Assembly (NCBI RefSeq): GCF_002154725.1
Contig: NZ_MTAW01000139.1
Location: 1-39,396 of the forward strand
Length of the DNA stretch: 39,396 bases
Reading direction: 5' to 3'
Source: Nostoc sp. 106C
GTDB lineage: Bacteria; Cyanobacteriota; Cyanobacteriia; Cyanobacteriales; Nostocaceae
Both the position numbers and the translations under genes were made by a program. The notes beneath the pieces were generated by a model that saw nothing but the letters and a program-made list of their open reading frames with translations, made no database searches and had not been told where the DNA came from. Of the stretch, positions 19,636 to 29,100 are shown piece by piece (the first letter of the stretch is position 1; each line of letters opens with the position of its first letter).

Positions 19636-19714
19636 TTGCTAAATGCTGTCCATCCTTTGATAAAATCCTTGAAACATCAGCAATTCAGTCGTTAAAGAAA
19701 AATAACAGTAAGCT

Positions 19715-20392
19715 ATGACAATGACATCTTACATTTTTCTGGCAGGGGCAAGTCGTGGTGTTGGTCGAGAAATTGCGAAATCTGTAACAGCACAACAGCT
19801 AAAAGCCAAAGCCTTGCTGAGAAAGGAGACTGCGGCGGCTGAACTAAAAGCATTAGGTATTCAGGTGGTTTTTGGAGATGCCTTGAATGTAGGTGATGTA
19901 GAACGTGCAATCCTTACAGATGAACCTATCCATACTATTATCAGTACTTTGGGTGGTTTACCTGATGACACTGACAGGCCTGATTACCCTGGTAATAAAA
20001 ATCTGATTGATGCAGCGCTCAAAGCTGGGGTACAAAAGTTTATTCTTGTTTCTTCCATTGGAGCGGGGAATAGTGTTGGTGCTTTATCTCCTCAAGCTTT
20101 GGCAGCCTTGAGAGAAATTCTGGTAGAAAAAGATAAGGCTGAACAATATCTGATTGCCAGTGGACTCACTTATACCATCATCCGTCCCGGTGGGCTAAAG
20201 TCGGAACCTCCAACTGGCAATGGAGTTCTAACTGAAGATCCGCGGGTTGTTGGTAGTATTCATCGTGCAGATGTAGCGCAGTTAGTTGTCCGTGCTTTAA
20301 ATTCTGACAGTACTAATAATAAAGTCTTATCAGCAATAGATAAAAATCAGTTATTTGGACAACCAGAATTTGTAGAATTCAGATTAGATTAG
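19715..20392 (+). CDS. NAD(P)-binding atypical short-chain dehydrogenase (NmrA-like)
   Basis: A 225-residue Rossmann-fold protein. The nucleotide motif is GASRGVG (11-17). A mid-chain FILVSSIGAG strand, LTYTIIRPGGL and VGSIHRADVAQLVVRAL are typical of the atypical SDR group that includes NmrA/YwnB-like NAD(P)H-binding proteins. The classical YxxxK catalytic pair is not evident, so it may be a reductase with altered chemistry or a redox-sensing regulator; substrate unknown. Two ATGs (MTMTS) are available and the first is taken; the ribosome binding site is weak. It lies alone on the plus strand behind a long AT-rich leader with a candidate operator. Confidence 0.85.
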   Translation: MTMTSYIFLAGASRGVGREIAKSVTAQQLKAKALLRKETAAAELKALGIQVVFGDALNVGDVERAILTDEPIHTIISTLGGLPDDTDRPDYPGNKNLIDAALKAGVQKFILVSSIGAGNSVGALSPQALAALREILVEKDKAEQYLIASGLTYTIIRPGGLKSEPPTGNGVLTEDPRVVGSIHRADVAQLVVRALNSDSTNNKVLSAIDKNQLFGQPEFVEFRLD

Positions 20393-20642
20393 TTCCTGAT
20401 GCGATCCTATCTGAACCAATTACTCTGGCGATCGCATTTCTCGTGAAATCATACTAATCAACACGATATAACAGGAGCGATCGCTGACTTTCGTTCTAGC
20501 TGGAGTTTTCTGCTGTTATTCTACAAATACTCAGTAATTTCACTACAACTTTAAGATAAATTCATCATCATGCCACTCACTTTGTTGGAGGATTAAGGAT
20601 AATTCTCGCTATTAGATGATGCAATAGTACGAGGTAAGTTTA

Positions 20643-21416
20643 GTGACATTAGCTACAAATAAATTCGTAAAAGTGTCAAGCAAACATTTACCTGCCATTG
20701 CTATGAATTTAGCAATCACAGCTTTCATAGCAATTCTGCCATTACAAGTTAAAGCAGCTACATTAGTAACTTCACGCGCTGCTTTAGAAAGTAATGACCA
20801 AATTGATTGGTCGAGTTTGGGTAAAGTCTTCAACCCTCTTAATCCTAACCCATCGGCTTTTCTGCCTAACTCTTTTCTAACAACATCTCAACATGGATTA
20901 GGTCTAACTGTGGATATACCTAATCTTACTGGCGTTACTCCACCATTTGTCTTTCAAACCACTTCTTTTCCTAAGGGTATTCCGACTAACTTTGACGATG
21001 GAGATTTTGTCTTATTCACTGGTTTGCAACCAGGTACATTTCCTGCTGTTGGCAACCCTGGTCCTATAACCATTAGCTTTGCACAACCTGTTTTCGGTGC
21101 TGGTACTCAGATAACTGTAGATGATACTCCAGATTTTACAGCATTGATCTCAGCTTTCGATCAAGCGGATAACCTCCTGGGTAGCTTCTCAATACCAGGA
21201 ACTTCCTCACTATCACTTGATAATTCTGCATCATTCCTAGGGATTCGCAGTGACACCGCCAATATCTCACGTCTTGTTTTTAGCAGTTCTGTGCCAAATC
21301 GCGCTTTGGGCATCAATAGGGTGAGCATTGTTACAGTTCCGGAACCAACTCCTACTTTGGCTTTATTAGCTGTTGGTGTTTCAGGCGTTATTTTGAGAAG
21401 ACGCCAACGTAGATAA
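20643..21416 (+). CDS. PEP-CTERM sorted exported protein (second)
   Basis: A 257-residue exported protein. I take the GTG at 20643 because GAGG lies eight bases upstream; ATG 20703 (residue 21, MNLAIT) would start directly at the hydrophobic core and is a fair alternative. The signal peptide ends at about QVKA/ATL. The middle is a beta-rich domain with Asp/Gly/Pro turns (FDDGDFVLFTGLQPG, GAGTQITVDD) of a kind common among PEP-CTERM proteins. The end is VPEPTPTLALLAVGVSGVIL followed by RRRQRR, a full PEP-CTERM signal (232-257). It is predicted to be anchored or released at the cell surface by an exosortase encoded elsewhere. No close similarity to the other PEP-CTERM protein of this window is apparent. 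Confidence 0.85.
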   Translation: MTLATNKFVKVSSKHLPAIAMNLAITAFIAILPLQVKAATLVTSRAALESNDQIDWSSLGKVFNPLNPNPSAFLPNSFLTTSQHGLGLTVDIPNLTGVTPPFVFQTTSFPKGIPTNFDDGDFVLFTGLQPGTFPAVGNPGPITISFAQPVFGAGTQITVDDTPDFTALISAFDQADNLLGSFSIPGTSSLSLDNSASFLGIRSDTANISRLVFSSSVPNRALGINRVSIVTVPEPTPTLALLAVGVSGVILRRRQRR

Positions 21417-21462
21417 GAGTTATTGGTAGATTAAGAGGCATCATACCCACCTTATATCTGAG

Positions 21463-21900
21463 CTACTCGCCAAAAATTTGCACGAATACCGTACGTTTAC
21501 GCGGGCCATCTAACTCAAAAAATAATACTGATTGCCAAGTTCCCAAGGCTAATTTGCCATCGACAATTGGAATAACTTCGCTAGTGGTTAACATCATAGC
21601 CATTAAGTGAGAGTGAGCATTTATTGGTTCATCTTCCGGTACATCCCTTAAATGCAAATCATTATGTAAGTATCGCTCAGATTCCGGTGCTAATTTCCGT
21701 AAAAAGACTTTGATATCTTCTAATAAGCGTTCTTCATTTTCATTGATAGCTAAAGCTGTTGTCGTATGACGAGAAAAGACTAGAGCTTGTCCATTTTGAA
21801 TCGATGTGGAAGCAATCAAATCCTGAATTTTTGGGGTGATGTTATGAATATTTATTCCTTCATCAGTTGCGATTTCAATTAGCTTATTGATAATTGCCAT
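21463..21900 (-). CDS. YjbQ family protein (UPF0047)
   Basis: A 145-residue protein of the widespread UPF0047/YjbQ family. Landmarks are VFSRHTTTALAINENEERLL, LRDVPEDEPINAHSHLMAMM with its clustered His and acidic residues, and LGTWQSVLFFELDGPRKR. Members form trimers with a metal-like site, and a weak thiamine-phosphate synthase activity has been reported; the physiological role is still open. Length is normal. It begins 36 bases after the aminotransferase stop and is probably the last gene of a shell protein - aminotransferase - yjbQ transcript, although the functions have no obvious link. Confidence 0.9.
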   Translation of the reverse strand: MAIINKLIEIATDEGINIHNITPKIQDLIASTSIQNGQALVFSRHTTTALAINENEERLLEDIKVFLRKLAPESERYLHNDLHLRDVPEDEPINAHSHLMAMMLTTSEVIPIVDGKLALGTWQSVLFFELDGPRKRTVFVQIFGE

Positions 21901-21936
21901 ATCTTCAATTTAATTTTTATATTCACTAAATATTGA

Positions 21937-23106
21937 CTAATTCCCCAATATCGTTTGCAAGCCTTGAACTAATCGTGCGATACCTTCTGTTGCTGTCTTT
22001 TGTTGCAGCGCACCGTAAGCAACCCGCAGATAACATCCATCTTCCATGCCAAAGGTAGTACCGGGAATAACTGCTACTTGATGTTCCTGAATTAATCTTT
22101 TAACTAACTCAAAGGCATTGATTTGGGTATGAACTCTTAGGAAAAAATAGAAAGCGCCATCAGCAGGGGTAATAGTACACAAGCCTTGTAAGCGATTGAG
22201 AGATTCCAGCACCAATTGTCGCACTTGAGCGATCGCACCAATATTTTCTTTTAAATACTCGTCTTTTGCTTGCAATGCCCCCAAAGCTGCATACTGAGAA
22301 ATGACTGGCGCACAAATCAAAATCGTATCTTGGACTTTTTTGACAGCAACTAGCAGGTGTTGGGGAATCACCATATAACCTATACGCCAACTAGCAAAAC
22401 CATAAGCTTTAGAAAGGCTGTAAAGAGAAATGGTGTAGTCGCTGCTGCCAGCAAAACTACCAGGAGAAACGTGCTTAACTCCGTTATAGGTAAAGTATTC
22501 ATAGGCTTCATCGCTAATGTGATAAATGCCGCGAGTGCCACAAATTTGATTAACTTCCCGCAATGCTGTTTCCGAATACACCACGCCTGTGGGATTATTG
22601 GGGGAAATTGTGACTATAGCCCGTGTTTTGGGAGTAATTGCTTGGGCGATCGCTTCAACACGCAGTTGATAATTTTCATCCGTTTCTACTAACACCGGAC
22701 GACAACCCGCCATTGTAATGGCCATTTCATGATTGAAATAGTAGGGCTTATTCAAAATAATTTCGTCGCCTGGGCTGGTGATTGCCAGAATGGCGTTCAT
22801 AAACCCCATGTTGCTCCCAGCCGTGACAACTATGCAGTTTTCTTCGTTAATTTCAATGCTATTAAAAGCTTGTAACTTTGTGGCTAATGTTGCTACTAAC
22901 GGCGGAATTCCCTCAACTGCTTTATATAAATTGTTAGTAGGTTCCGCGAGGAATTTGGCTAAAAACTCTATTGCTGACTGTGGAGGACTGTAAGAAACCA
23001 CACCTTGTCCTAAAGAAATGGTTCCGGGGGAGTTGTTAATCAGTTCCCCAACAACAGGAATGATTGGCGATTGTACCGCCTGCATACGAGATGTTAGGGG
23101 TTCCAT
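21937..23106 (-). CDS. PLP-dependent class I/II aminotransferase
   Basis: A 389-residue fold-type I aminotransferase. SLSKAYGFASWRIGYM contains the Schiff-base lysine (Lys233), with NNPTGVVYSE and the Asp of ISDEAYEYF for cofactor binding, and an Arg (CYLRVAYG) near the C-terminus for the substrate carboxylate. It belongs to the aspartate/aromatic aminotransferase-like group; the donor and acceptor cannot be fixed from sequence. The start ATG lies 9 bases after the stop of the BMC shell gene, so the two are very likely co-transcribed. Confidence 0.92.
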   Translation of the reverse strand: MEPLTSRMQAVQSPIIPVVGELINNSPGTISLGQGVVSYSPPQSAIEFLAKFLAEPTNNLYKAVEGIPPLVATLATKLQAFNSIEINEENCIVVTAGSNMGFMNAILAITSPGDEIILNKPYYFNHEMAITMAGCRPVLVETDENYQLRVEAIAQAITPKTRAIVTISPNNPTGVVYSETALREVNQICGTRGIYHISDEAYEYFTYNGVKHVSPGSFAGSSDYTISLYSLSKAYGFASWRIGYMVIPQHLLVAVKKVQDTILICAPVISQYAALGALQAKDEYLKENIGAIAQVRQLVLESLNRLQGLCTITPADGAFYFFLRVHTQINAFELVKRLIQEHQVAVIPGTTFGMEDGCYLRVAYGALQQKTATEGIARLVQGLQTILGN

Positions 23107-23115
23107 AGGAATTTT

Positions 23116-23454
23116 TTAAGCTGATAGAGGCGGTGGAAACCGGATATCGGCACTGAACTGCTCAACATTGGTACTGCGATGAATCGGTAACACATATTCT
23201 AAATTTTCATGGGGACGCGGAATTATATGATGCGAAAGCACCTCGCCACCATTAACTCGCCTCACCGCCTCTAAACCTGCGGACACGGCAACATTTACCT
23301 CACCCACTTGTCCTCGAATTAACACTGAAATCCGCCCCAAATCAGTATTTTCATAACCAACAAGAGTGATACGGGCAGCTTTACACATAGCATCTCCGGC
23401 TTCCACTGCTGCGGGAATGCCATAAACTTCAATCATGCCAAGTGCCAGTGTCAT
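23116..23454 (-). CDS. ccmK: CcmK-type carboxysome shell hexamer protein (satellite paralogue)
   Basis: A 112-residue single-BMC-domain protein that should form the hexagonal tiles of the beta-carboxysome shell. [30 protein letters not shown], the [20 protein letters not shown] segment and EYVLPIHRS follow CcmK1/CcmK2 closely. The pore loop differs: where CcmK1/2 have K-I-G-S at positions 36-39, this protein has N-T-D-L, so the pore loses its Lys and Ser and gains an Asp. No other ccm gene is present, so it is a satellite copy; CcmK3/4/5/6 classes exist outside the main locus and I cannot say which this is. The extended tail (FPPPLSA) is also unlike CcmK2. It is probably co-transcribed with the aminotransferase. 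Confidence 0.9.
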   Translation of the reverse strand: MTLALGMIEVYGIPAAVEAGDAMCKAARITLVGYENTDLGRISVLIRGQVGEVNVAVSAGLEAVRRVNGGEVLSHHIIPRPHENLEYVLPIHRSTNVEQFSADIRFPPPLSA

Positions 23455-23580
23455 ACTGCTAACAAGTAATACAATCTAAATCCTATCACCTGTTGGTTAA
23501 GCTAATGTGCGTCCAATTTGCACTGTGTGTTAGGTTCTTTACACCTAAAAATCGTGGCGATCGCAGGTATTTTACTTTAG

Positions 23581-23970
23581 CTATAGTTCGTATACAAGAC
23601 CTAGAACTTCTTGCGATTTTTCCAATACTTCATCGGGGTCAAAAGGCTTAGTTAAGTATAGATTTGCGCCTACTTCTTTACCTTTTTGTTGGTCAAACTC
23701 CTGCCCTTTAGCCGTCAGCATAATGATGTAAATATCTTTCATACCCAGAACATTTTTCACTTCATTACAAACATCAAATCCACTGAGCTTTGGCATCATT
23801 ACATCTAAAAATACGAGATTAGGTTGTTCAGATTTAATTTTTTCCAAGCCTACCTCTCCGTTCTCGGCAACTAGTAACTCTACTCCTGCATCTTCCAATT
23901 CTTCCAGGGTTTGCTCTAGCAACAACCGGATATGTACTTCATCATCCACAATTAAAATTTTTTTACTCAT
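23581..23970 (-). CDS. Single-domain response regulator (CheY-like receiver)
   Basis: A 129-residue receiver domain with no output domain. The acidic pair Asp9-Asp10, phosphoacceptor Asp56 (VFLDVMMP), the Thr of MLTAKG and Lys108 (LTKPF) are all present, so it should be phosphorylatable. It lies 173 bases downstream of the VOC gene, on the same strand as a long signalling operon with a hybrid histidine kinase, and is a natural candidate for the phosphate acceptor of that kinase or of the receiver-less kinases in this window. It may have its own promoter in the AT-rich gap. Confidence 0.93.
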   Translation of the reverse strand: MSKKILIVDDEVHIRLLLEQTLEELEDAGVELLVAENGEVGLEKIKSEQPNLVFLDVMMPKLSGFDVCNEVKNVLGMKDIYIIMLTAKGQEFDQQKGKEVGANLYLTKPFDPDEVLEKSQEVLGLVYEL

Positions 23971-24143
23971 AATTACCCCTATTTTTGGTTATATAATATA
24001 TAACTTTCTATTTTTTTATCAGCTATAGACGACATACAAAACAGATGAATATGCCAAGATTGCTCAGATATCTGAAAATATGGATGACATTTTTATTTTA
24101 AATAAAATTAGGCTAATACTATGGCATCTGAGCTATTGTTCTG

Positions 24144-24545
24144 TCAATACATCATCTCTGAATTTAAATAATATTTAAATTCTAATAAATTATTAGACGG
24201 GTCTTTTAAGAAGAATGTTATATGTTCTTCTGGTTTGTTTGCAAACCTTACCATGAGTTTCTGGAAGAGTACAATCTGTCGTTGCTCAACCAAATTAAGC
24301 AAATATTCAAAATCACTTTTGTTTTTAAAAGTAATGCCAAAATGTCGAGGATAAATTTGGGGATTTTGGTCGATTTTTTCTGGAGAAAGGTGACAAACTA
24401 ATTGCTCGCCAAAAAAATTGAACGTGGCGCGATCTGAATACCTACGAGCCAACTGACAATCGAGTTTATTTACATAAAAATCTACTGTCTCTTCAAGTTC
24501 TTTACAAGGAATTGCTAAATGAAAGACATTCTCTGGACTTTTCAT
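24144..24545 (-). CDS. VOC (glyoxalase/bleomycin-resistance fold) protein
   Basis: A 133-residue vicinal-oxygen-chelate protein with one beta-alpha-beta-beta-beta module pair. His9 (FHLAIP), His68 (RHFGITF) and Glu122 (NLLEFKYY) sit where VOC enzymes bind their divalent metal. DPSNNLLEFKYY is the family's C-terminal signature. Its ATG overlaps the stop of the ComA-like gene by four bases (ATGA), so it is translationally coupled and should act in the same pathway. I infer a role on a small hydroxy- or keto-acid-like compound made or sensed by that system; the substrate is unknown. Confidence 0.88.
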   Translation of the reverse strand: MKSPENVFHLAIPCKELEETVDFYVNKLDCQLARRYSDRATFNFFGEQLVCHLSPEKIDQNPQIYPRHFGITFKNKSDFEYLLNLVEQRQIVLFQKLMVRFANKPEEHITFFLKDPSNNLLEFKYYLNSEMMY

Positions 24546-25327
24546 ACTAAAGCGCCTTCAAATAAAAGTAATGTATCCGACCTCAATCCTAATCTAAGAC
24601 TTTCTAAACTCAGAACCTGATCGAAGCTAATATTAGCTAAATTTACATTTGCTCCTACTTTAGTAATAAAGTATGTTTGTAAATCTTTAGTTGGAGCTTC
24701 AAAAATAAGATTTTCTGCGTTAATCCCAGAATTAAGAATCTCAGATATAATTCCATACCGCAATTCCCCGTTTTTTTGGCATATACCAGATCGGCCACTT
24801 TCTCTGGCTTCGGTAATTACTTTGGTTGCACCCGCTTCTAAATCTTGCCAGATATATTCCACCCAATTATTTGCAGATAATTCTTGAGATTTTTCTGCAT
24901 CTTTGTAACCCACTTCACTAAAGATAGTAAACTCTAGGGATAACTCCGCAATATATTTAGCTTTTTCACGGTTGCTGAGGTCGATAGTGCCATTAGAGAT
25001 CTCCATATGAGTGCAGCCAAAATACTTATGATACTCATAAAAATTATTCAGCTTGTCTTGAGTCAGACATTTTTCAAAGAAAGTTCCGCCAAAATAAAAT
25101 TGCACTCCATTTAATTGCAGAAATTCAATTTTTTGATAAATATCTTTTGTGATTAAAGAACTACACCAGCCAAATTTGACAATATCAATGAACTCTCTAT
25201 GGCTATTAATCACATCAGCAAAATATCCAGTGGGAACACCATTATCAATTAAAATTGTTAGTCCAGCTTGTCTATTCTTTTTTGTGCGTAATGGGAGATC
25301 AAGAAAAATATTCATCTTAAAATACAC
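24542..25327 (-). CDS. comA: Phosphosulfolactate synthase (ComA) family protein
   Basis: A 261-residue TIM-barrel protein of the ComA family. Known members add sulfite to phosphoenolpyruvate to give (R)-phosphosulfolactate, the first step to coenzyme M in methanogens and to sulfolactate in some bacteria. Signature blocks are KFGWCSS (51-57), FGGTFFE, MEISNGTIDLS (108-118), SEVGYKD, ITEARESGR (171-179), IFEAPTK (208-214), NVNLANISFD and LRLGLRSDT. Compared with my memory of the archaeal enzyme, EISDG has become EISNG and FGWGTS has become FGWCSS, so activity could differ. The gene sits between a GAF sensor (6-base gap) and a VOC protein (4-base overlap) in a signalling operon. It is not related to competence ComA. 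Confidence 0.88.
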   Translation of the reverse strand: MYFKMNIFLDLPLRTKKNRQAGLTILIDNGVPTGYFADVINSHREFIDIVKFGWCSSLITKDIYQKIEFLQLNGVQFYFGGTFFEKCLTQDKLNNFYEYHKYFGCTHMEISNGTIDLSNREKAKYIAELSLEFTIFSEVGYKDAEKSQELSANNWVEYIWQDLEAGATKVITEARESGRSGICQKNGELRYGIISEILNSGINAENLIFEAPTKDLQTYFITKVGANVNLANISFDQVLSLESLRLGLRSDTLLLFEGALV

Positions 25328-25333
25328 CTTAAT

Positions 25334-26146
25334 TTAAAAATATCGTTCCATTTTGCTAATAACTTGTTGTTCTTGCAGCATCTTTTCATGGAGAATAGCA
25401 TTAGCGATCGCTGATGTTACTTGAGTAGCTAAAGCCTTGATTATTTTGAGGTCTGCTGCTTTGTAAAAAGTAGATTTTTCACTGCTAATACTAATAACAC
25501 CAATCGCTTTATCTTTACTCAGTAGTGGCACACAAATTAGCGAGTTAAGGGGGTCACTTATCTGAACAAATCTCGGATCGGAAAGGACATCATTGACAAT
25601 TTCGCCTCTACCTTCAAGAAGTACATGACCGATAATTCCAGTGATTGGTATTAAAGTTGATTTGTGGTGATATTGCTGACCGAATGCAGAAATAATTTCT
25701 AATTGCCGTTTGTCTCGATCGAGGAGCATAATTGCTCCACTAGTCGCAGCAATTCTCTTTTTGATTTCTTCAATGATAATCTGGGTAACTTCTTGTAATT
25801 TTAAATTAGCAGTTAGTTTATCAGAAATACTATAGATGAGATTAATCTCTTGATATTTATCCAGTGCTTCTTTAGCCAGTTTTTTGCGCTCTATTTCCCG
25901 ATTTGCTAAATAGGTTAACAGGGATGCAATTGCAGTAGCCCTAAAATCTCCTTGAACCCAACCAATAACTAAATCTTCTATTTCAATGGGTATTGATACT
26001 GAAAAATTTTCTTGTTTTTTACCTAGTAAAAATTGCTTACTATCATCATATATACCTACAGTGTTGTTCACAATATTTAACATCTCTTGGACAATAAATA
26101 ATATTTCTGTTTGAGATAGTAACTTTTTTATATTCAAAGTTTTCAT
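25334..26146 (-). CDS. GAF sensor protein with the operon's shared N-terminal module
   Basis: A 270-residue cytosolic protein without an output domain. Residues 1-75 form a small PAS-like module (VGIYDDSKQFLLGKK, then IPIEIEDLVIGWVQG), 76-110 a signalling helix (IERKKLAKEALDKYQEINLI), and 110-260 a GAF domain. The same order and wording occur in the SpoIIE phosphatase at the head of the operon, so the two are paralogues and this one lacks the phosphatase. Its ATG directly abuts the stop of the hybrid kinase (TAA then ATG), implying translational coupling. It may sense the metabolite handled by the ComA-like enzyme or modulate the kinase. No chromophore-type Cys is seen in the GAF. Confidence 0.85.
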   Translation of the reverse strand: MKTLNIKKLLSQTEILFIVQEMLNIVNNTVGIYDDSKQFLLGKKQENFSVSIPIEIEDLVIGWVQGDFRATAIASLLTYLANREIERKKLAKEALDKYQEINLIYSISDKLTANLKLQEVTQIIIEEIKKRIAATSGAIMLLDRDKRQLEIISAFGQQYHHKSTLIPITGIIGHVLLEGRGEIVNDVLSDPRFVQISDPLNSLICVPLLSKDKAIGVISISSEKSTFYKAADLKIIKALATQVTSAIANAILHEKMLQEQQVISKMERYF

Positions 26147-29100
26147 TTACTTTTTATCCTCCAAGAGTATAAAAAATAGATTTTCTAAACCCTTCTCAAA
26201 TCGTAAGGTTTTGACCAGACTATGACGAGACGAAATTAAGGAATCTACAATAATTAAATCAGGTCTGTCAGACATGGCTTTTTCAATAGAATCTTGATAA
26301 TTGAGAGCTTCTACAATACTGAAACCTTTTGTCCGTAAGGCTTCAGCTAAGGTTTTGCTGGTAGGAACATTTTCATCTACAATTAGAACTCGCTTTTGCG
26401 AGCGTCCAAAAGACATCAAGATAGCTACTTCCTTCAGCAGTTCTTCAGCATTAATAGGTTTATTTAAAAATCGGTCTACCCCAAGTGCATAACCACGATT
26501 TTCGTCTTCTACAACTGACAAAATAATAATGGGAATATGCATAGTATGCGGGTCATTTTTGAGGACTGCGGCTGTATCAAACCCGTTCATTCTTGGCATC
26601 ATCACGTCCAGTACGATCAAATCTGGAAGCTCTTGTTTGACTAATTCAATAGCCTCTAAACCATCGTTGGCTTCGACAATTTTGTAGCCTTCGGAACTTA
26701 AATATTGTTTAGCAAGTTCTCGCATTGCAGCTTCATCATCAACAATCAGAATAGTTTTCTGCTCATTGTCAGAAACATTACTAGGAAGAGACGTTGGGAA
26801 ATTTAATTGCTGAATTAAACTTTCTAAATCGATAGTTTTGACACCCCTGATTGGTGCAAGGGGAATGGGTAAGCTAAATGAAAAATTACTTCCTTTACCG
26901 ATTTCGCTGTCAACCCAAATTCGCCCACTATGATGTTCGATAATTTCTTTAGAAATGGGTAGTCCTAAACCAGTACCTTGGGGTTTATCCGTGAGAGTAT
27001 CACCTACTTGTTTAAATTTTTCAAAGACTTTGGCTTGGTCTTCTTTTGCAATACCAATACCACTATCGATAATGCTGATAATTATTTCTTGCCCTATAAG
27101 TTTTGCTTGGCAGATAATAAAACCTGTGGTTGTAAATTTGACAGCATTAGAGATGAGATTAATGACTACTTGAATCAGACGCTCGCGATCGCCAATAATT
27201 TCTGGTAATTCTGGTTCTATCTCTGGGATTAGTTGTAAACCTTTTTGTTCAAACAGAGCAGTGGTAGCAGCAAACGCTTGGTCTAGCATCTTTTGTACAC
27301 AGAGAGATTGCATATTCCACTGCACCTTCCCGGCCTCGATTTTTGCTAAGTCGAGGATGTCGTTAATCAGGGATTTTAGCCGCTCACCTTCTGAAATGAT
27401 GATGTTGACGTTTTCTGACACCTGCCGCATGGAACGCTGTATCTTTTTATCGTCGGCAGATACTAAAGGAAATAAAGTTTCGTCGAGTTTTTTCTTAATT
27501 AATTTGGCAAAGCCAATTACAGAGGTGAGGGGAGTCCTCAATTCATGGGAGACGGTAGAAATAAAGTCCGTCTTCATCCGATCTACTTCTTTCTCAAAAG
27601 TAATATCTCGGATTAAAATTACTGAACCAATGTAGCTGCTGTCACCGTTTTGTGGCGAGTCTTTGAGGATAGCTGTGGCTACAGCTTTACCAGTGCGTCC
27701 TTGAGCCAGTTCTACCTCAGCAGTGAACATTTCCTGACACTTGCTACTAGTTAAGGCTACGAGTTTAGCGATCGCACCATTAAACAGTGTTTGTGCGTCA
27801 ACACCAACTAAATTTTCGTCTGCTACCTCCAAAAAGCTGGTGAGCGCCGGGTTGTACTGAGCAATCTTGCCATCGGGGTCTACGACTAGCAAAGCATCTC
27901 CCAGGCTTTTAATAATAGCGCTCACGTACCCTAAGGTATCTTGTAATTGGGTTGTGGTAGCCGTTAATTGTTCGGCTTGGTTACTGACGATCTCAAACTG
28001 TTCTTGAGTTTGGCTATAAAGTTGTGCCTGTTTGATAGCGATCGCTACTTGGTCGGCTACAACTTCCAACAGTTCAACTTCCCAATCCTGCCACACCCAA
28101 GCATGAGCGCGAGAGCAGATCAAATAACCGTGGTGTAGATTGTCAGGAATTAATACAGGTAAAGCCAGACAACTACCGATTTGCGCTTGCTGGCTAGCAG
28201 AGTCAACATTTACCTTGCTGCAACGCACGATCTGCTTTTGAGCGAGGCGATCAGCCAGGTCGCCAAAGTATTCCAAACTCAAAATTCCGGTGATTGCTGC
28301 CAGATTTGGCAAACGATGTTCGCAGGTGACTTCCAGACTGCGGTTTTCTCGGTTATACCAACCAAACATAACGCGGTTGAGATCAAGGAGATTGGCAACT
28401 TCATTCACCGTAGTTTGCAAGGTGGTTTGAAGATCCAAAGACTCCCGAATGCGAGCTGTGATGCGATTCACCAGCGCCTCCTGCTCGGCTTGGGCACGGG
28501 TGCGCTCAAAGGCTTTGATTTGGCGTGTGGCTGTAATGGTGGCTAATACCAACAAACCTCCCACTACTACCGCCAGCAGGTTCAGAGCATAAAGATTTTC
28601 TTCTAGCTTCTCACGAGGAATCACTAATGCCACCGACCACTTGGCATGTTTGAGAGGTGCATAGGCTACGTAAACCGAGCTTTTCTGTCCCTGCAAATGC
28701 ACCAGTTGAGTTCCGTGGTTGCCATTAACCATATTTTGGGCAATTTTTGCTAACACTGGATCTGGTGCATTAAAGAAGCTTTTTTTTTGGTCGATAGTTT
28801 TATCCTGGTGAGCGATGGGAAATCCTTGGGAATCCAGGGCAAAGGCGTAACTACCTTGGCTAAAGTGAGTAGCGGCGATTACTTGAGAAATTCGGTCTAC
28901 GGCCACTTGACCAGAGAGTTCGCCAATCGGTTTGGGGTTTTGGTCAGCAGCAGTAGAAAAGCCTAATGCTTGCAAACTACGAGCACGAATCGTAGCAGCT
29001 TTGGCATCCAGTGGAGTGTGCCGCAAAGGTGACACTGACCAAATCGGTACGGCAATGTTGACATGGCGGATACCTGTAGAGCGAGAAATAACAGGATCGT

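Larger units (their letters stand above)
18164..19714. other. 1.55-kb AT-rich region without a convincing gene
   Basis: The longest gene-poor stretch of the window, strongly AT-rich from about 18900 to 19300. It holds a dispersed repeat (18391-18421), an imperfect inverted repeat built on GTTCTAGAA (18622-18698), a possible 39-codon gene (18768-18887), an open frame from GTG 19321 to 19485 (54 codons, no ribosome binding site, no recognisable product) and a 12-bp palindrome before the SDR gene. No tRNA, known riboswitch or transposase remnant was recognised. Confidence 0.5.

Noticed and set aside
24542-25327. Reading the comA gene as part of coenzyme M biosynthesis
   Set aside because: No ComB, ComC, ComD or ComE homologue lies nearby and cyanobacteria are not known to use coenzyme M; only the first-step enzyme family is supported.
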